Below are positions 38,789 through 50,447 of a DNA stretch of 64,000 nt, piece after piece. Both the position numbers and the translations under genes were made by a program. Origin of the DNA: Tetrahymena thermophila SB210 (Eukaryota; Ciliophora; Oligohymenophorea; Hymenostomatida; Tetrahymenidae). The notes below the pieces were generated by a model. That model saw only the letters and a program-made list of their open reading frames with translations, was not told the origin of the DNA and ran no database searches. The stretch covers positions 827,271 through 891,270 of the forward strand of contig NW_002476335.1 in the NCBI RefSeq assembly GCF_000189635.1. The letters run 5' to 3'. Each line of letters opens with the position of its first letter. The first letter of the stretch is position 1.

Positions 38789-38910
38789 TAAAAATCCTCA
38801 TTAATTAAGTTCCTATTAAATTAAAATATAATTTTATTGAAAATGAAATCTATAAAAGATTTTAAAAAAAGAAAATAAGTAAGAGAAGGGCCTTAATTGA
38901 GGATTTACAG
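38789..38910. mobile_element. Second, degraded MITE-like copy, ~122 bp
   Basis: AATCCTCATTAATTAAGTTCC-like sequence on the left (from about 38792) faces GGCCTTAATTGAGGATT on the right. Read inward from the right edge with the flanking TA, the end is TACTGTAAATCCTCAATTAA, which aligns with TACCGTAAAACCTCGTTAA of the 29623 element. Length (about 122 against 125 bp) and TA flanks agree. The left end is more decayed, so boundaries are approximate. Confidence 0.6.
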
Positions 38911-40228
38911 TATAAAAATATGTAGGTAAACACAAAAATTATTGAGTTTAACTATTTCATAATTACTTTTATTGTTTCAGATTAACTTTTTAAAATTCGT
39001 TGTTTAAATAAGAAATTATTAACACTTTTAAATAGCTTTTAGATAATTTAATCTTCTTTTAGTGTTTAAATATTATAATAGCTTATAAACTATTATTATT
39101 ATTTTTTTTTTACATAATTATTGGAAACAACAATAAATAATTATTTAATTAATTTATTTTCAAAAAAACTCTATTTTTTATTTCTATTTAAATATATTGA
39201 GCAAATAAGTTTGAAAAAATATGCTATTAAGAATAGATCTAAGAACTTATCTAAAACTTAAAAACTCTATCTTAAAGTTATAAATTTTGAAAAAAAATTA
39301 TTTGATTTATCTTTTATGTAAAACAGAATTTTTTTTTTTTTTTGATAATCTATTTATTCAGTTTTTATTAGAATTAATAAGAAAATTTCCTATTCAATTT
39401 ATACCCCAAAATATGGGTAACGCTAACAAATTAACCAATTAAAATATACTTTTATTAATATTTTAACTCAGAATTTGTAAGTATTCTAAATAGAATAATT
39501 AAGGAAATTTGTTTACATTAGAAACCATAAAAGAGTATTGATAGTTTTTTGTTTTAAAAATTATTTAACTATTTTCAATTTTTTTTAAACATATGCATAC
39601 AATTATATAAAATTACAATTTTTATTTAAAATATTTTTAAAAATGGTTTTATTTCATCCAAAAAATGGTATTTTAGTATTATTAAATAAAAAACATAGAT
39701 TTAAAAAAATACTAATCATTTTGTAAGTAGATTGGTGTTATATAAAATTTAGTGGGGGCCATCAAAATTTTATCCTAATACTAAATAATTTTAGTCAGGT
39801 TAAGTATTTAATGATTATAACTTAACAAAAGAATGTTCATGCAATCTTAGTATTTATTACTCCTAAAATACCAATAACCTATGTAGGTATCTGACTATTC
39901 TAGTACAGTGAGATATTTGAAAGTGAGTATAAATTTAAGATGACTTGCTAAATTTTTATTTTAGTTGCAATTTGATAGTTGAAATATTTCTTTTTTAAAT
40001 TTATAATATATACAATACAATTAATAGATAGCTAGATCGATTGATAATTATATTTATATTTTATTATTTGTTCGTAATTAATTAAAAAAAATTGTTCATT
40101 TTAAATATAGCTTGTGTTGATTGAGATCAAAAGTATTATAATTATTATAAAAAAAAAACATAAACTTCTAATTAAATTGTTTAGATTTACAAAAAGTAGA
40201 AAAAACAAGCATATAGAAAAAAAAGTAA
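38911..40228. other. AT-rich intergenic spacer
   Basis: 1.3 kb of A/T-rich DNA leading to the nucleoside transporter gene, with long T and A runs. Nothing recognisable. Confidence 0.5.
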
Positions 40229-41685
40229 ATGTCTAGTGAACACCCTATCACTTTATAGCATAAGATCACATTCATTTTGTTGGGAATTGCTTCTCTTATA
40301 GGATGGAATGCTATTTTGACTGCTTTAAGTTTCTTCTCAACATATTATCCTAAAGATGAATACGGCGGTGATGTATCTTTCTTATTCCCTATCCCTCTCT
40401 TTTTTGGTAATTTTATTTGGGGTTTACTAGTTCCTAAGCTTGGTGAATTCATTTCTCTTACTAAGCGTATCTCTTTATGTTTAGCTGCTATCTGTGTATT
40501 TATGATCTGCTTACCTTTAATTACAATTGGTCTCTAAAACAAGGCTGGCTTCGCACTTTGTTTGATCTGTACATTTATTATTGGTAGCTTCAATAGTATT
40601 GCACAAAACTCTTGCATTGGTTTGGCTAGTTAAGTTGATGGTAGTTTGACTGGTAAATAATTTTATTTTTAATTCATTTATACATATTGATTTAACTTTA
40701 ATGACTCTATCAATTTTCTTAGTAAATTATTTAATATTAATAATTGTTTATTATATGAAGGTTTATATTGGGTTTCTACTGGTATTAGTGGTTTAACTAT
40801 GAATGCTGCTAATGCAATTACTTTAGCTTCTTTTGGTGATTCAGATGATGGTTTAAAAATTGGAACAATTATTTATTTTGCTATTGCTGTCATCATCACT
40901 CTTTTAGCAATATGGTCATAAATAGCATTTGTAAAAAGCGATTATTACTTGGACATCAAAAAGTAACATGAAGAGTCTGGATAAGATAATGAAGAGGACA
41001 ATACAGTTTCTGCTATATCAGGAGAAGAAGAAACTCCTCTTGTTGGAAAAAAGAAATCAATTGGAGAATAGCTCAAGGCATATGGCAACAAGATCCTCAG
41101 TGGTATTAAGCTTGCTCGTTTTGTACCCTTTTTCATATACTTGATTTATGTTTAAACCTTCATGCTTTTCCCTGGTGTGTCTGTTTTTAGCAAACCTTCC
41201 TATACCTACCTTCCTGGCAGTTGGCCTACGTAATTATTAGAAAATATATTTAAATTTCCTTTTAATTAACAGTTTTGAAATAACTTATTCTTTATACTTA
41301 CATATTTGTTTATTATTAAAATAGTCTAGTTATGTTAACAACTTACAATGTTGGTGATATTATCGGAAAATACATTTGCAACTTCAAATTTTATAACATC
41401 CCTATTTTATATGGTGTTGTTATATCTAGATTTGTTTTCTTTGTCACATTTTTAATGACTATGCACTAACCTGACAATTCTTTCTTTAGTAATGATGCTT
41501 TTGCTTACGTTAATATGCTTTTATTTGCTATAACTAATGGTTTTTGTACAGGAGGTTTAATGTTCTTAGGACCTACCAGAGGTAACAATAAGAAATAAGC
41601 TGAATTGATTGCTTTCATTAACTCTTTCAGCTTGACTTTTGGTATAGCATGTGGATCTTTCCTAGCTCCAACTCTTTCTGGTTGA
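40229..41685 (+). CDS. Equilibrative nucleoside transporter (ENT/SLC29), 417 aa
   Basis: Exons are 40229-40652, 40761-41229 and 41325-41685. Phases close to 418 codons. The first membrane segment contains GWNAILTAL, the family's TM1 signature, followed by a helix-rich chain consistent with 11 transmembrane segments. Residues about 205-245 form an acidic, Ser-rich cytosolic loop (EESGQDNEEDN) between the two halves, as expected between TM6 and TM7. Near the C-terminus GGLMFLGPTRG and the closing GIACGSFLAPTL match ENT TM10-11 style. It should move nucleosides across the plasma or an internal membrane by facilitated diffusion. Length is near the usual 400-450 residues. The ATG at 40229 gives a 15-residue N-terminal tail before TM1. 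Confidence 0.92.
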
Positions 41686-43192
41686 TTTATTAATTAATTT
41701 TAAATGCTTTCAATATTCTTATTGTAATTTATCTATTTGTATTTGTATTATTTTATTATTGTTTATTTCATCTTCTTCATTCATTTACATAAAATACAAT
41801 TTAAAATTAATACTTATAATGTAAAATATTTAGTGATTTATCATTTTATAATTTAATAAAAACATGAGTAAAATATAAATAAATATTTAATATTTATGCA
41901 AAATAATTTTCTTAATTAATTTTTTTAAGTTAATCACTCAATAGTTGTTGTCTCTAAATCGTTAAAAACATCTTAAATATTTTAATCAGATATTAATGAT
42001 TAGATATTGTTTTAATTTACAGTAAAAAAAGCATAAGTAGCAGAAGCAGTAGAAAAGTATAGTTTAAAGGCTATTTCGCTAGATATAGATGGTATATGCC
42101 ACACAGCAACTAGCCCAATATAATAAAATATATTAAGATATCCTTTTGTCTTTATTAAAATACTTCATTAATAAGTGAGTTAAATATCAAGAAATTTATT
42201 TACAAATTTTATAACTTTTGGATTTTTGGATTTTGTCAAATGAATAGACTGCTTTATAATTTTTTGCTAAAGTTGATGCAAATTGTAATATGCAATAGCA
42301 AATGCAGCGTAACTTCCCAGGTGCATTCTACCAAATCTAAATTTCATATTCCTATTAAAATTGTAGCAAATTTATCATTGTTACATTATTTAATATTTTA
42401 CCTCTCTTCGTCAAAGTACTAAATTTTAAAAGCTCTCTTTGCATTTTCAAATCTTTGTTTGACAGCTAATTATTAAAATTCAATTATTTTAAAATGAATA
42501 ACTAATTTAAAGTGGTGTTAAATATTAAAAATATTTTAGATACTTTCCATTAAAATACAACCTATATTACCTTAAATATCTTTAAGAAAGGAAAGATCCA
42601 TTTATGAAGGCTTTTATAAATAGAAAGGATTAATGGGTTTATTATTTGTAATTTTGGTATTTTATTCAATTGGAAATATATATTTGATGCTAAAAATCTT
42701 TTTAGATTTTTCTATTAGTCTTACAACTTTCCAAAATCTCTTAAATAAATTAACACTTTTTAAATGTCTAATTCTACTATAAATATAAATTATTGAATAT
42801 AAATAAATCTATATATATATAAAAATGGCTAATCTAAATTAATCAATATTATTAACTCATTATTTAATATAAATTTAATTTTAAGGTATTTAACATTATG
42901 GAATTTTAGGAGAGAAATCTTAATTTATTTCAAATATAAACTCAATCACATAAAATTAGAAATTAATATTAAATTAAAAATTATAAAATATTTTTGGTAT
43001 GTAGTTAATATTTTAAATAACTAGGCTAGATTTTAATAGATTATATGTATTTTAATATTCTAGTTTTAGTATGATGAATGTTAGTTAAAAATTAAGAATT
43101 CATTCATTCATTAATATATTTATCAAAATTTTGGGTAAATATATATTCAAAAAAAGAATATAATCTAAATTAAATTAAATTTTAGTCAATAT
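41686..43192. other. AT-rich intergenic DNA with coding-like scraps
   Basis: Around 42020-42110 a frame reads AEAVEKYSLKAISLDIDG, and 42240-42497 is an 86-codon frame. Neither has a recognised domain or clear splice partners. They may be remains of an old gene. The rest is plain A/T-rich spacer. Confidence 0.35.
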
Positions 43193-43678
43193 ATGCCTTA
43201 CATCAAGTTACCTAATTTTAAGATGGGTATTAACCCATCTTTAAGAAGCAAATTGAATCCACTTGCTTTGACTGGTACCCAAAAAATTATGTTAGCTAGC
43301 TCTAGAATTTTCGGTACAAATATTAGTGGTAATTTAAGAAGTGGTAATTCGGAACTTTAAAAGAAGTTTAGTCCTGAAAAAGAACTTGTAAGCAATCATT
43401 TTATTGAAATGAATTTTTAGATATTTTTTTAGTAGTGTATTAGTTTTTTAATTACTTATTTAAAAAATATTTAGGCTGAATTTAATACTTATGCACACGA
43501 TCTTTCTAGCGGTTTCCCTTGGGTTCAATACTATGAATAAAAGGAAAGACATAAAATGATGATTGAATTGAGAAAAATGAGAATTTTGATGAGAGGTATT
43601 AAAATTGGTAAAAAGAAAGGTGGTGGTAAAGTAACTTTAATGGATGTCTTTGAGACCAAAGCAGACGAAGATTTTTGA
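43193..43678 (+). CDS. Small basic protein, 132 aa, unknown function
   Basis: Two exons, 43193-43387 and 43475-43678, joined in phase 0 through a clean GTAAGC...TTTAG intron, give 133 codons ending TGA. The protein is Lys/Arg/Met-rich and ends acidic (ETKADEDF). It has a helical middle (YYEQKERHKMMIELRKMR) and a glycine-lysine patch KIGKKKGGGK. There is no signal peptide or membrane segment. Size, charge and a short N-terminus without acidic residues would suit a ribosomal or mitoribosomal-type subunit, but I do not recognise it. Codon use resembles well-expressed neighbours, which supports it being real. Confidence 0.75.
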
Positions 43679-44327
43679 AAAATAAAATATTTAAAGATAA
43701 ATAAAGCATTTGTTAATTTAAATTGATATTCTCCTAATTAGAGAAAGAGTCTAAAAATTATTTTTTGATTCATGAATATTTACTATTTACCTATATACTT
43801 TGGTATTTGTTTGGTTTTTTAATAGCAAATTCTAGATATTTTTTTGTATAAGCTTATCAAATAGTTAGTTAATTTGTATATATTTATTTAAAAATAAATC
43901 AAAAGATTTGTATAAATCAGCTATTTTTTAGTTAATAATTTTATTTATTTAAAATGTTTTAATTAATTTGAAAAAAATAATAACTTTCATTTTAAATTAA
44001 ATCTGAGAGTTATTTTTGCTTTTTTTGAAATCCTTCTATTGGCAAAGAATATTTTAAATATCAGCTAATAGAATTAGTTAAAAACAAAAGATAAATTAAT
44101 AAATGAAATATAATATTTAATAACATATTTAAAATAAAATATATAGCAATGATTTATTAATATATATATCTTTATGGAAAGGTGGATGCATCTTTATTAT
44201 AAGAAAATTATACTGCAACTTTATTAAATAAATCTATTAAAAGCTGCTAAATAAAAATCATATTTGTTACAAATAAGTAAGTAATTAAGTAAGTAAGAAA
44301 TTGAGTTAGCTTTTTAAACCAAACAAT
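43679..44327. other. Spacer between convergent genes
   Basis: 650 bp between the 3' end of the small + strand gene and the 3' end of the - strand WASHC4 gene. A short GTAA/AAGT run lies near 44270-44302. No gene. Confidence 0.55.
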
Positions 44328-47300
44328 TCAAACAGGATCTTCTCTAAATAAAATTTTGCAAGCTTAGAAAGTGTTGAAGAACATATTATACTCATACAAG
44401 TTGCTTTCTAATTTTTTAATTGAAAGACCGTTCTCCAGTTGCATCTATTTATATAAAAAAAAAATAAAAATAGGTTTAATTTTTAATTAACATTTACCTA
44501 TTAAAGCCTATGAGTAGAGATTTAGGTAGTATCAGCCTAAGAAATCTCTTTAATAGATTCCAATTCTTCTTTGTAAACCTTTCTTACTTCTTCTTACCAG
44601 TGAATTAAATGGAATTTTTCTTCAAGATTGTATAGTTTTAAGATATAAGCAATACCGATTATAAAACCATCATTCTAATTTTTAACATATTAAATAATTT
44701 TAATAAAATTTGCATTTAAATATAATAATTAATTATGATTACACATAAGAAGGCATTCACATTATTTTTAATTGGTATTTTATCTTTGCATATTAATGCA
44801 TGAGTGACATAATTTAATGTAAGGCAAGGAACTAAAATGTGGAAGTTAGTGAAATGATTTTGAGATTCACTTTAAGCATATTTGCTCATTGTTGATACTA
44901 TTCTCTTTAAATAATCAGTTCCAGAAGAAAAATAACTCTTAAGTTAGAGTAAAATGTCATCTAATTCTTTAGCTGCTTTAGTAGTTGCTTAACCACTCAT
45001 TGCTTATTTAGCTAATTCTAAGAATGAATCTTCTGAATCAATTTGATATGGTAAAAATTCAATGCTCTTTGAACAATAGTTTAAACTTGCTGATCTCAAC
45101 AATCTTATAAAACTAGTAATATTAGAGGGAAAATTTAACATATGCTATCATAAAATAAATCAAAAAAATTACCCTAATGCATTACCAATTTATGTTATAA
45201 ATATTCTAAACTAATCAAGATAAGTATTTCCTTCTTTAGATACACCTAGTCTTTTGAGAGTGCTCGATAACTTTTTAGCTCTTTCATAAGGGTAGTATCC
45301 ATCAATTTACATTTTATTTTCTTAAAACCACTTTTCTTCTCTGATTAAATTTTAAAGGATAAGCTCATCGTATAGTAAATTACTGAGAATTTCAATTTTT
45401 CTATTTAAAATATAAAAATTTATTTAAATGTCTCTTGAAGGAAGCTAAAATTTACTTGGCAACATATTTAAAGATTGAATTAACAGTAGTATTTAAAATA
45501 CCAAGACCATGAGTTCTAATTGAATCAGAAATCTGCTAAATTCCAATTGTTTGTACTAATTTACTCTCAGTAGTAATCTGAGTAAACGTTTAATTATGCA
45601 AATTATAAGTATAAGTATCTACGAATGTGGGGATATTTCTTAAAATTTGTAAAATATCAAGCTATCCTTATTCTATTGTTTAACTTGGAATGTAAACATT
45701 GATCAAATTAACATCAAAGTAAAATTTGGCTAGGACTCTCATTTACTCATAAGTTTCCATATCATGCATATTCAAGACATTTAAATTGTAGAATTTTTCA
45801 TTCAGCTAATTCTAAATTTCCTTCTTAATATCAATTATAACATCAAAGAATTATATCTACTCTAATTCGAGTAGTTTTTTAATATTATTCATTTCATCTT
45901 TAAATGGATTTTTTCCAACAACCTTATCAATAAGCATAGCATGAATTTGAATTCTCAAAAAGTCTTCAATTTATCTAGTAAGAGGGGTTAAGTATTCCTA
46001 TATTTTTTAAATGAATATAAATAAATACTTCTTTTTTTTATTGAAATTTTACATCTTTGAAGGTAGTGATAACTTCTTCTTTAAAAGTCTCATACATATA
46101 TAAAGGATTTTATAGATGAAGAGTTGCTTTAACAATAGGAAGGGTATCACTGATAGCTTAAGATAGATAAATTAATCTTTTAGACTGGCTTGGATTTTCA
46201 AAGAATTATTTAATTGCCAAAGGAAGTATATCTTTGCACCAGAATAGGAAAGAACAGTTTGTTGCTTTGGAAATATTATATTAGAATTAAGAAACTGTTT
46301 TTATTTTCCAAAATATAAATCTATTTTGTTAAAAAAAGATAAATAAATTAATATGATTAAATTTTCAATTTTTTGATTTAAAAATTTGAGTAAATTATAA
46401 TCAAGTTTCTATTTAGATAAAGTTAAGCTTTAAATCAATCAATAACTTATATTCAGTTAGATTGAATTATATAAAGTAGATTAATTAATTGGTATTATAA
46501 TTATCTAAATAGAGTTATTTTTGAAAATAGATCTAAATAGTAGAAATTACTTAATATCTTGTCCTTCTTTTTTCTCTGTAATGTAGTTTGAAATAATAAA
46601 ATTTAAGGCAAATTCCATTGTTGAGATCTTTAAGGAAGTTATTGGCCCACGTAAATTTTTTATGACATTTTATATAGCTGCTCTAAATTCATTATAAAGG
46701 GGTTTCTTTTATTTATAGTCAGCTTTAGTTAATTTCTCATAAGTAGCACCTAAAATCAAGAGGAGTTGCTTTACTAAAGTTTTGAGTAGCATGTGTGGTT
46801 AAAAGGCTTCTATTTTTGATATGTATACTGATTCAATTGCTTTAAGCATAACTATGCCTTTTACTACATACTTAATTAGTTATGGAGTAAAACCTATTCC
46901 TTCATTGATATGAAGCATCAAATTTGTTGTAATCATTTACTTTATCTAGCTTGCCATTTATAATCTTTTTTAACATGAAATAAGTTAAATAAAATAAAAA
47001 AAACTTCTAGTTTAATTTAAATAAAAGAATGTACGCTTTTATCAATAATCTAACTCTGTAGGAAGTGTATTCCTCTACAATCTTGATGGATCTATCTCTT
47101 TTACTTTTATCACCTGTTGCTAAAGCAGTGTTTGATGTTAATATTGACTCCATACGAGATATCCAATAGCAAAAGTCCTCATAAAAAGTATTTATTTTTT
47201 TTGGAATTTAAATATCCAAATCTTGCACATATAGTTTAGTGAATTATTCAGGCTCTTTAGGGTCAAGAGTAGTACTCTTACTGAGAGGACAAACATATCT

Positions 47301-49199
47301 CAAAAACTTATAAACGTAACAGAAGATGTGAGTGTGTCCTTCAAGAACAGGTGACTTCTTCTATAATGTCCAAAGAGATTTATATATCTTTTTATCTTAC
47401 TCTTCTGGGAAAACTTTACGGAAGAAAGCGTATGTGCATAAGAAGTAAAGCAAGTCTTTTCTTTCCTACACTTCAGAAGTAGTGTCTAATATATCATTAT
47501 AAAATACAACCTACTATTTGAAATAATTTTCAAATAGCTCAATTAAATCTTTGTTTTTAGCTAAAAGACACAAATTTTATTATTTAAGCTAATCGGATGT
47601 AAAGCTCTTGTTTGCATCATAATTTTGTTCAAGCACTGCCTAAACACAAGCACCACTGAGTACAGTTTTATCTAGACGTGCGATATTTTTTTCAAATCTT
47701 TTAACAGTTTTAGGGTCACTTCCAAATTTTGATGGTTCTGTTTAAATAATTTTAATCATACGTTTGTAAACATTCCAATGGTCACGTATTTTCTTGTTTT
47801 AATTAATCGCACAGTCAAGAACATAGACAACTGATAAACCCTTGCCGATTGTCTAGAAAACACTATTCAACTCAACATTTTTGAATATATTTTTATGCAA
47901 ATCATTCTTTTTGTAGTAAATTATGTTTAACTAATTTATTAAATTGTGGAGAATGCCCATTATTTTCTTTATCAAATCTAAACTCTATTCATTTAACCAT
48001 AATATATTTAACAAAATTTCAAATTTTAAAAATACTTTACTTATTTAAAAATTGGAGATAGCTTTGAAATTTCAAATTCAGCTTAACCATCAAGCAAAGG
48101 AAACTCTTCTTCATCTTAGAAATCATCTAAAGCTCTTTCACCATACATAGAAATCACATTAAGTATTTTGCTTTCAAACTTATTTTTTATCAAAAAAATA
48201 AATCATTAGTTATTTTTAATTATTAAATGCATATTTATGTGATCTTTAAAATTATTTTTGAAATTCTTTTGTACAATTTTTTTAATTTTACAAATTTATA
48301 TTTGCTTGCTTTAAAATATTATCAAATAAGTAAGCAAATAATTAATTGGCAATCAATTATTAATAGATTCGCGAATATTTATATTTTATTGACTTTCCTT
48401 AAAATACTCTTGCTTTCCTAAAAATTTTTTATCTTATAATTAATAATAAAAGATATTTTGAATATCAGTATTTGTATTTCTGGTAAGAGAATTAAATTAT
48501 TGATAATAAATATGACTGCCTTTTATTTTTTTATTTTTTGACTAAAATGCCAAACTTTTTTTATTTTAAACTTCAATATTCATTACGACTTCTGTAATCT
48601 TTCCGATTTCTGTATCCAAGTAAGTAAAAGTAGCTGAAACTTTGTCATAAAATGGGTTGTCTGTTTGGTTTACATCGAATAAACCTTACTTTTGAACTTA
48701 TTGCTATCATTATTTTAGAATATTATATTAATATAAATAAAATAATAAAATAAAATGATATTGATTGATATGCTGAGCAACATTTTATCTTGAATATTTA
48801 ATTTAATAGTAAGGTTTTACATTCACATTTAAATGGAGAATGTTAAAGGGTGTATCTCCAAGAGGAATTTGATATTTTTAATCTAAATCTTTTGTCTTTT
48901 GAATATAATTGTTGAATTGCTAACTGAACTTCTCAAAATGTTCTTCATATGGCTTAGCTATTAACAAAATTGATATAGGTGAATAAAATATTATAAAAAA
49001 AATATATCAATCATTTTATAAGTTGATATTTTTAGACATTGCAATTATGATTAATATATGTAATTTAATATTTTTAATATTTCTTATAATGTGTACTTGT
49101 CTAAATATAGTCCTATTGTTTTTCCTCATCGTCAGATATGTCATCATCTGAGCTAAAAGGGTTAGAGCTTCTTATACTTTACGGGGCTTAGCTTCTCAT
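44328..49199 (-). CDS. WASHC4: WASH complex subunit 4 (SWIP), 1191 aa
   Basis: Twelve exons: 49199-49097, 48957-48821, 48703-48572, 48178-48041, 47984-47035, 46964-46551, 46320-46053, 45997-45456, 45400-45173, 45112-44743, 44674-44498 and 44444-44328. All phases close to 1192 codons. Recognisable family segments include RDHWNVYKRM with FEKNIARLDKTVLSGA, DSIRTHGLGILNTTVNSI, QIGNALGFIRLLRSASLNYC, FHILVPCLTLNYV and the closing ACKILFRED. These follow the order of animal WASHC4 at about the same length (animal protein about 1170). It is a scaffold of the WASH complex, which activates Arp2/3 actin branching on endosomes for sorting and recycling. The N-terminus is Ser/Asp/Glu-rich. The 393-bp intron 3 is the longest in the gene. 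Confidence 0.93.
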
Positions 49200-50447
49200 C
49201 CTATACGTTTAATCTATCTCTTTATTTATATATTTATTACTTATTCAAAAATTATTGAAAATTAATAATACTTTTATTCCTTATCAAAAAATTAGGCTTA
49301 ATACAATAAATGTATCTTTGTAATATAAATTATCTTATTTTCTCACAATTTGATGAGGAATCATCATTTATCAGCTACCTTATCACCTCATTCTAATCAG
49401 ATTCTCAATCTTTATTTGCCTCAAACCTTTTATTTAATATTAAGTACCTTTAAATTTATTAAATCTTAACTAAATATTAATAGCCTTTAAGCATATTATA
49501 AACATTTAAAAAATATTCTAAATAATTAATTTCTTTTTTAGATTGGTAAAATACTTTTTATGCTTATTTTTTATCAACTGATTAATTTGGAAAACTATAA
49601 AAGAAACATTTTTGGCAAAATTCAACATTTTATTTTATAAATGATAATTAACATTGAATACTTTGTTGTATAAATTTTTACTAATTATGATATTTCCATA
49701 GTAAAAATATCTAAATAAAAATTATTTATCTTGTTTTATTAAAATATTAAAAATAGAATTTGAAAATATTTAAATAATCATAATCAGATATGTATTTCTT
49801 TTATTGTTATTATATTTATTAAGAATTATTAATAAGTTGAAGCTGAAAAATTGTTAATTTAATGAATGTCTGTTATTTAATCAAATCTATTTTTCGAGTA
49901 ACTATACTTAAATATGCAGATTAAAAAATTAAATTAAAATTTTTATTTTTTAACAAAAATATTTTTATCACAATAAAATCTATTTAAAATATAAGTAAAA
50001 GTTTTTAAAAAATTATTTATCATTTTTATTAAAAAAATTAAAAATATGATGAGAAAATATTTATAAAGCTTTATCTCAAACAAATATAATTTTGATTTTA
50101 ATTGTTGAATATATTCATATATTTATTAAGAATTACTAATAAGTTTAAAATAAAAAAGTTTTTAATTTTAATAAAAGTCTTAATTTCAATTAACATATTT
50201 TTTTTTTTGAATACTTCATATTGTTTGAGTATACTTATTAAATTATAAATTATTAAATTTATATTAATATAACATCATAAAAGAATTTATTAAAAATAAC
50301 AATAAACTTTTATAGATAAATTTGTTTTCTTTATGGTTTAAAAATTTAATTCAGAAATTTTAACAATCAAAATAACATAAAATTATGTAATTTAATAGTC
50401 TTCTAATTTTTCATTACAAATTATTTAAAAAGTAATAAGCTGTTAAA
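49200..50447. other. AT-rich intergenic spacer
   Basis: 1.25 kb between two - strand genes. It contains the WASHC4 5' flank and the 3' flank of the coiled-coil gene. No coding signal is seen. Confidence 0.5.

Noticed and set aside
44270..44302. Short GTAA/AAGT microsatellite
   Set aside because: A few imperfect units only, with no sign of function.
48227..48421. Plus-strand open frame of 64 codons
   Set aside because: It lies inside intron 3 of WASHC4, which is on the other strand and parses perfectly. It is A/T-rich noise.
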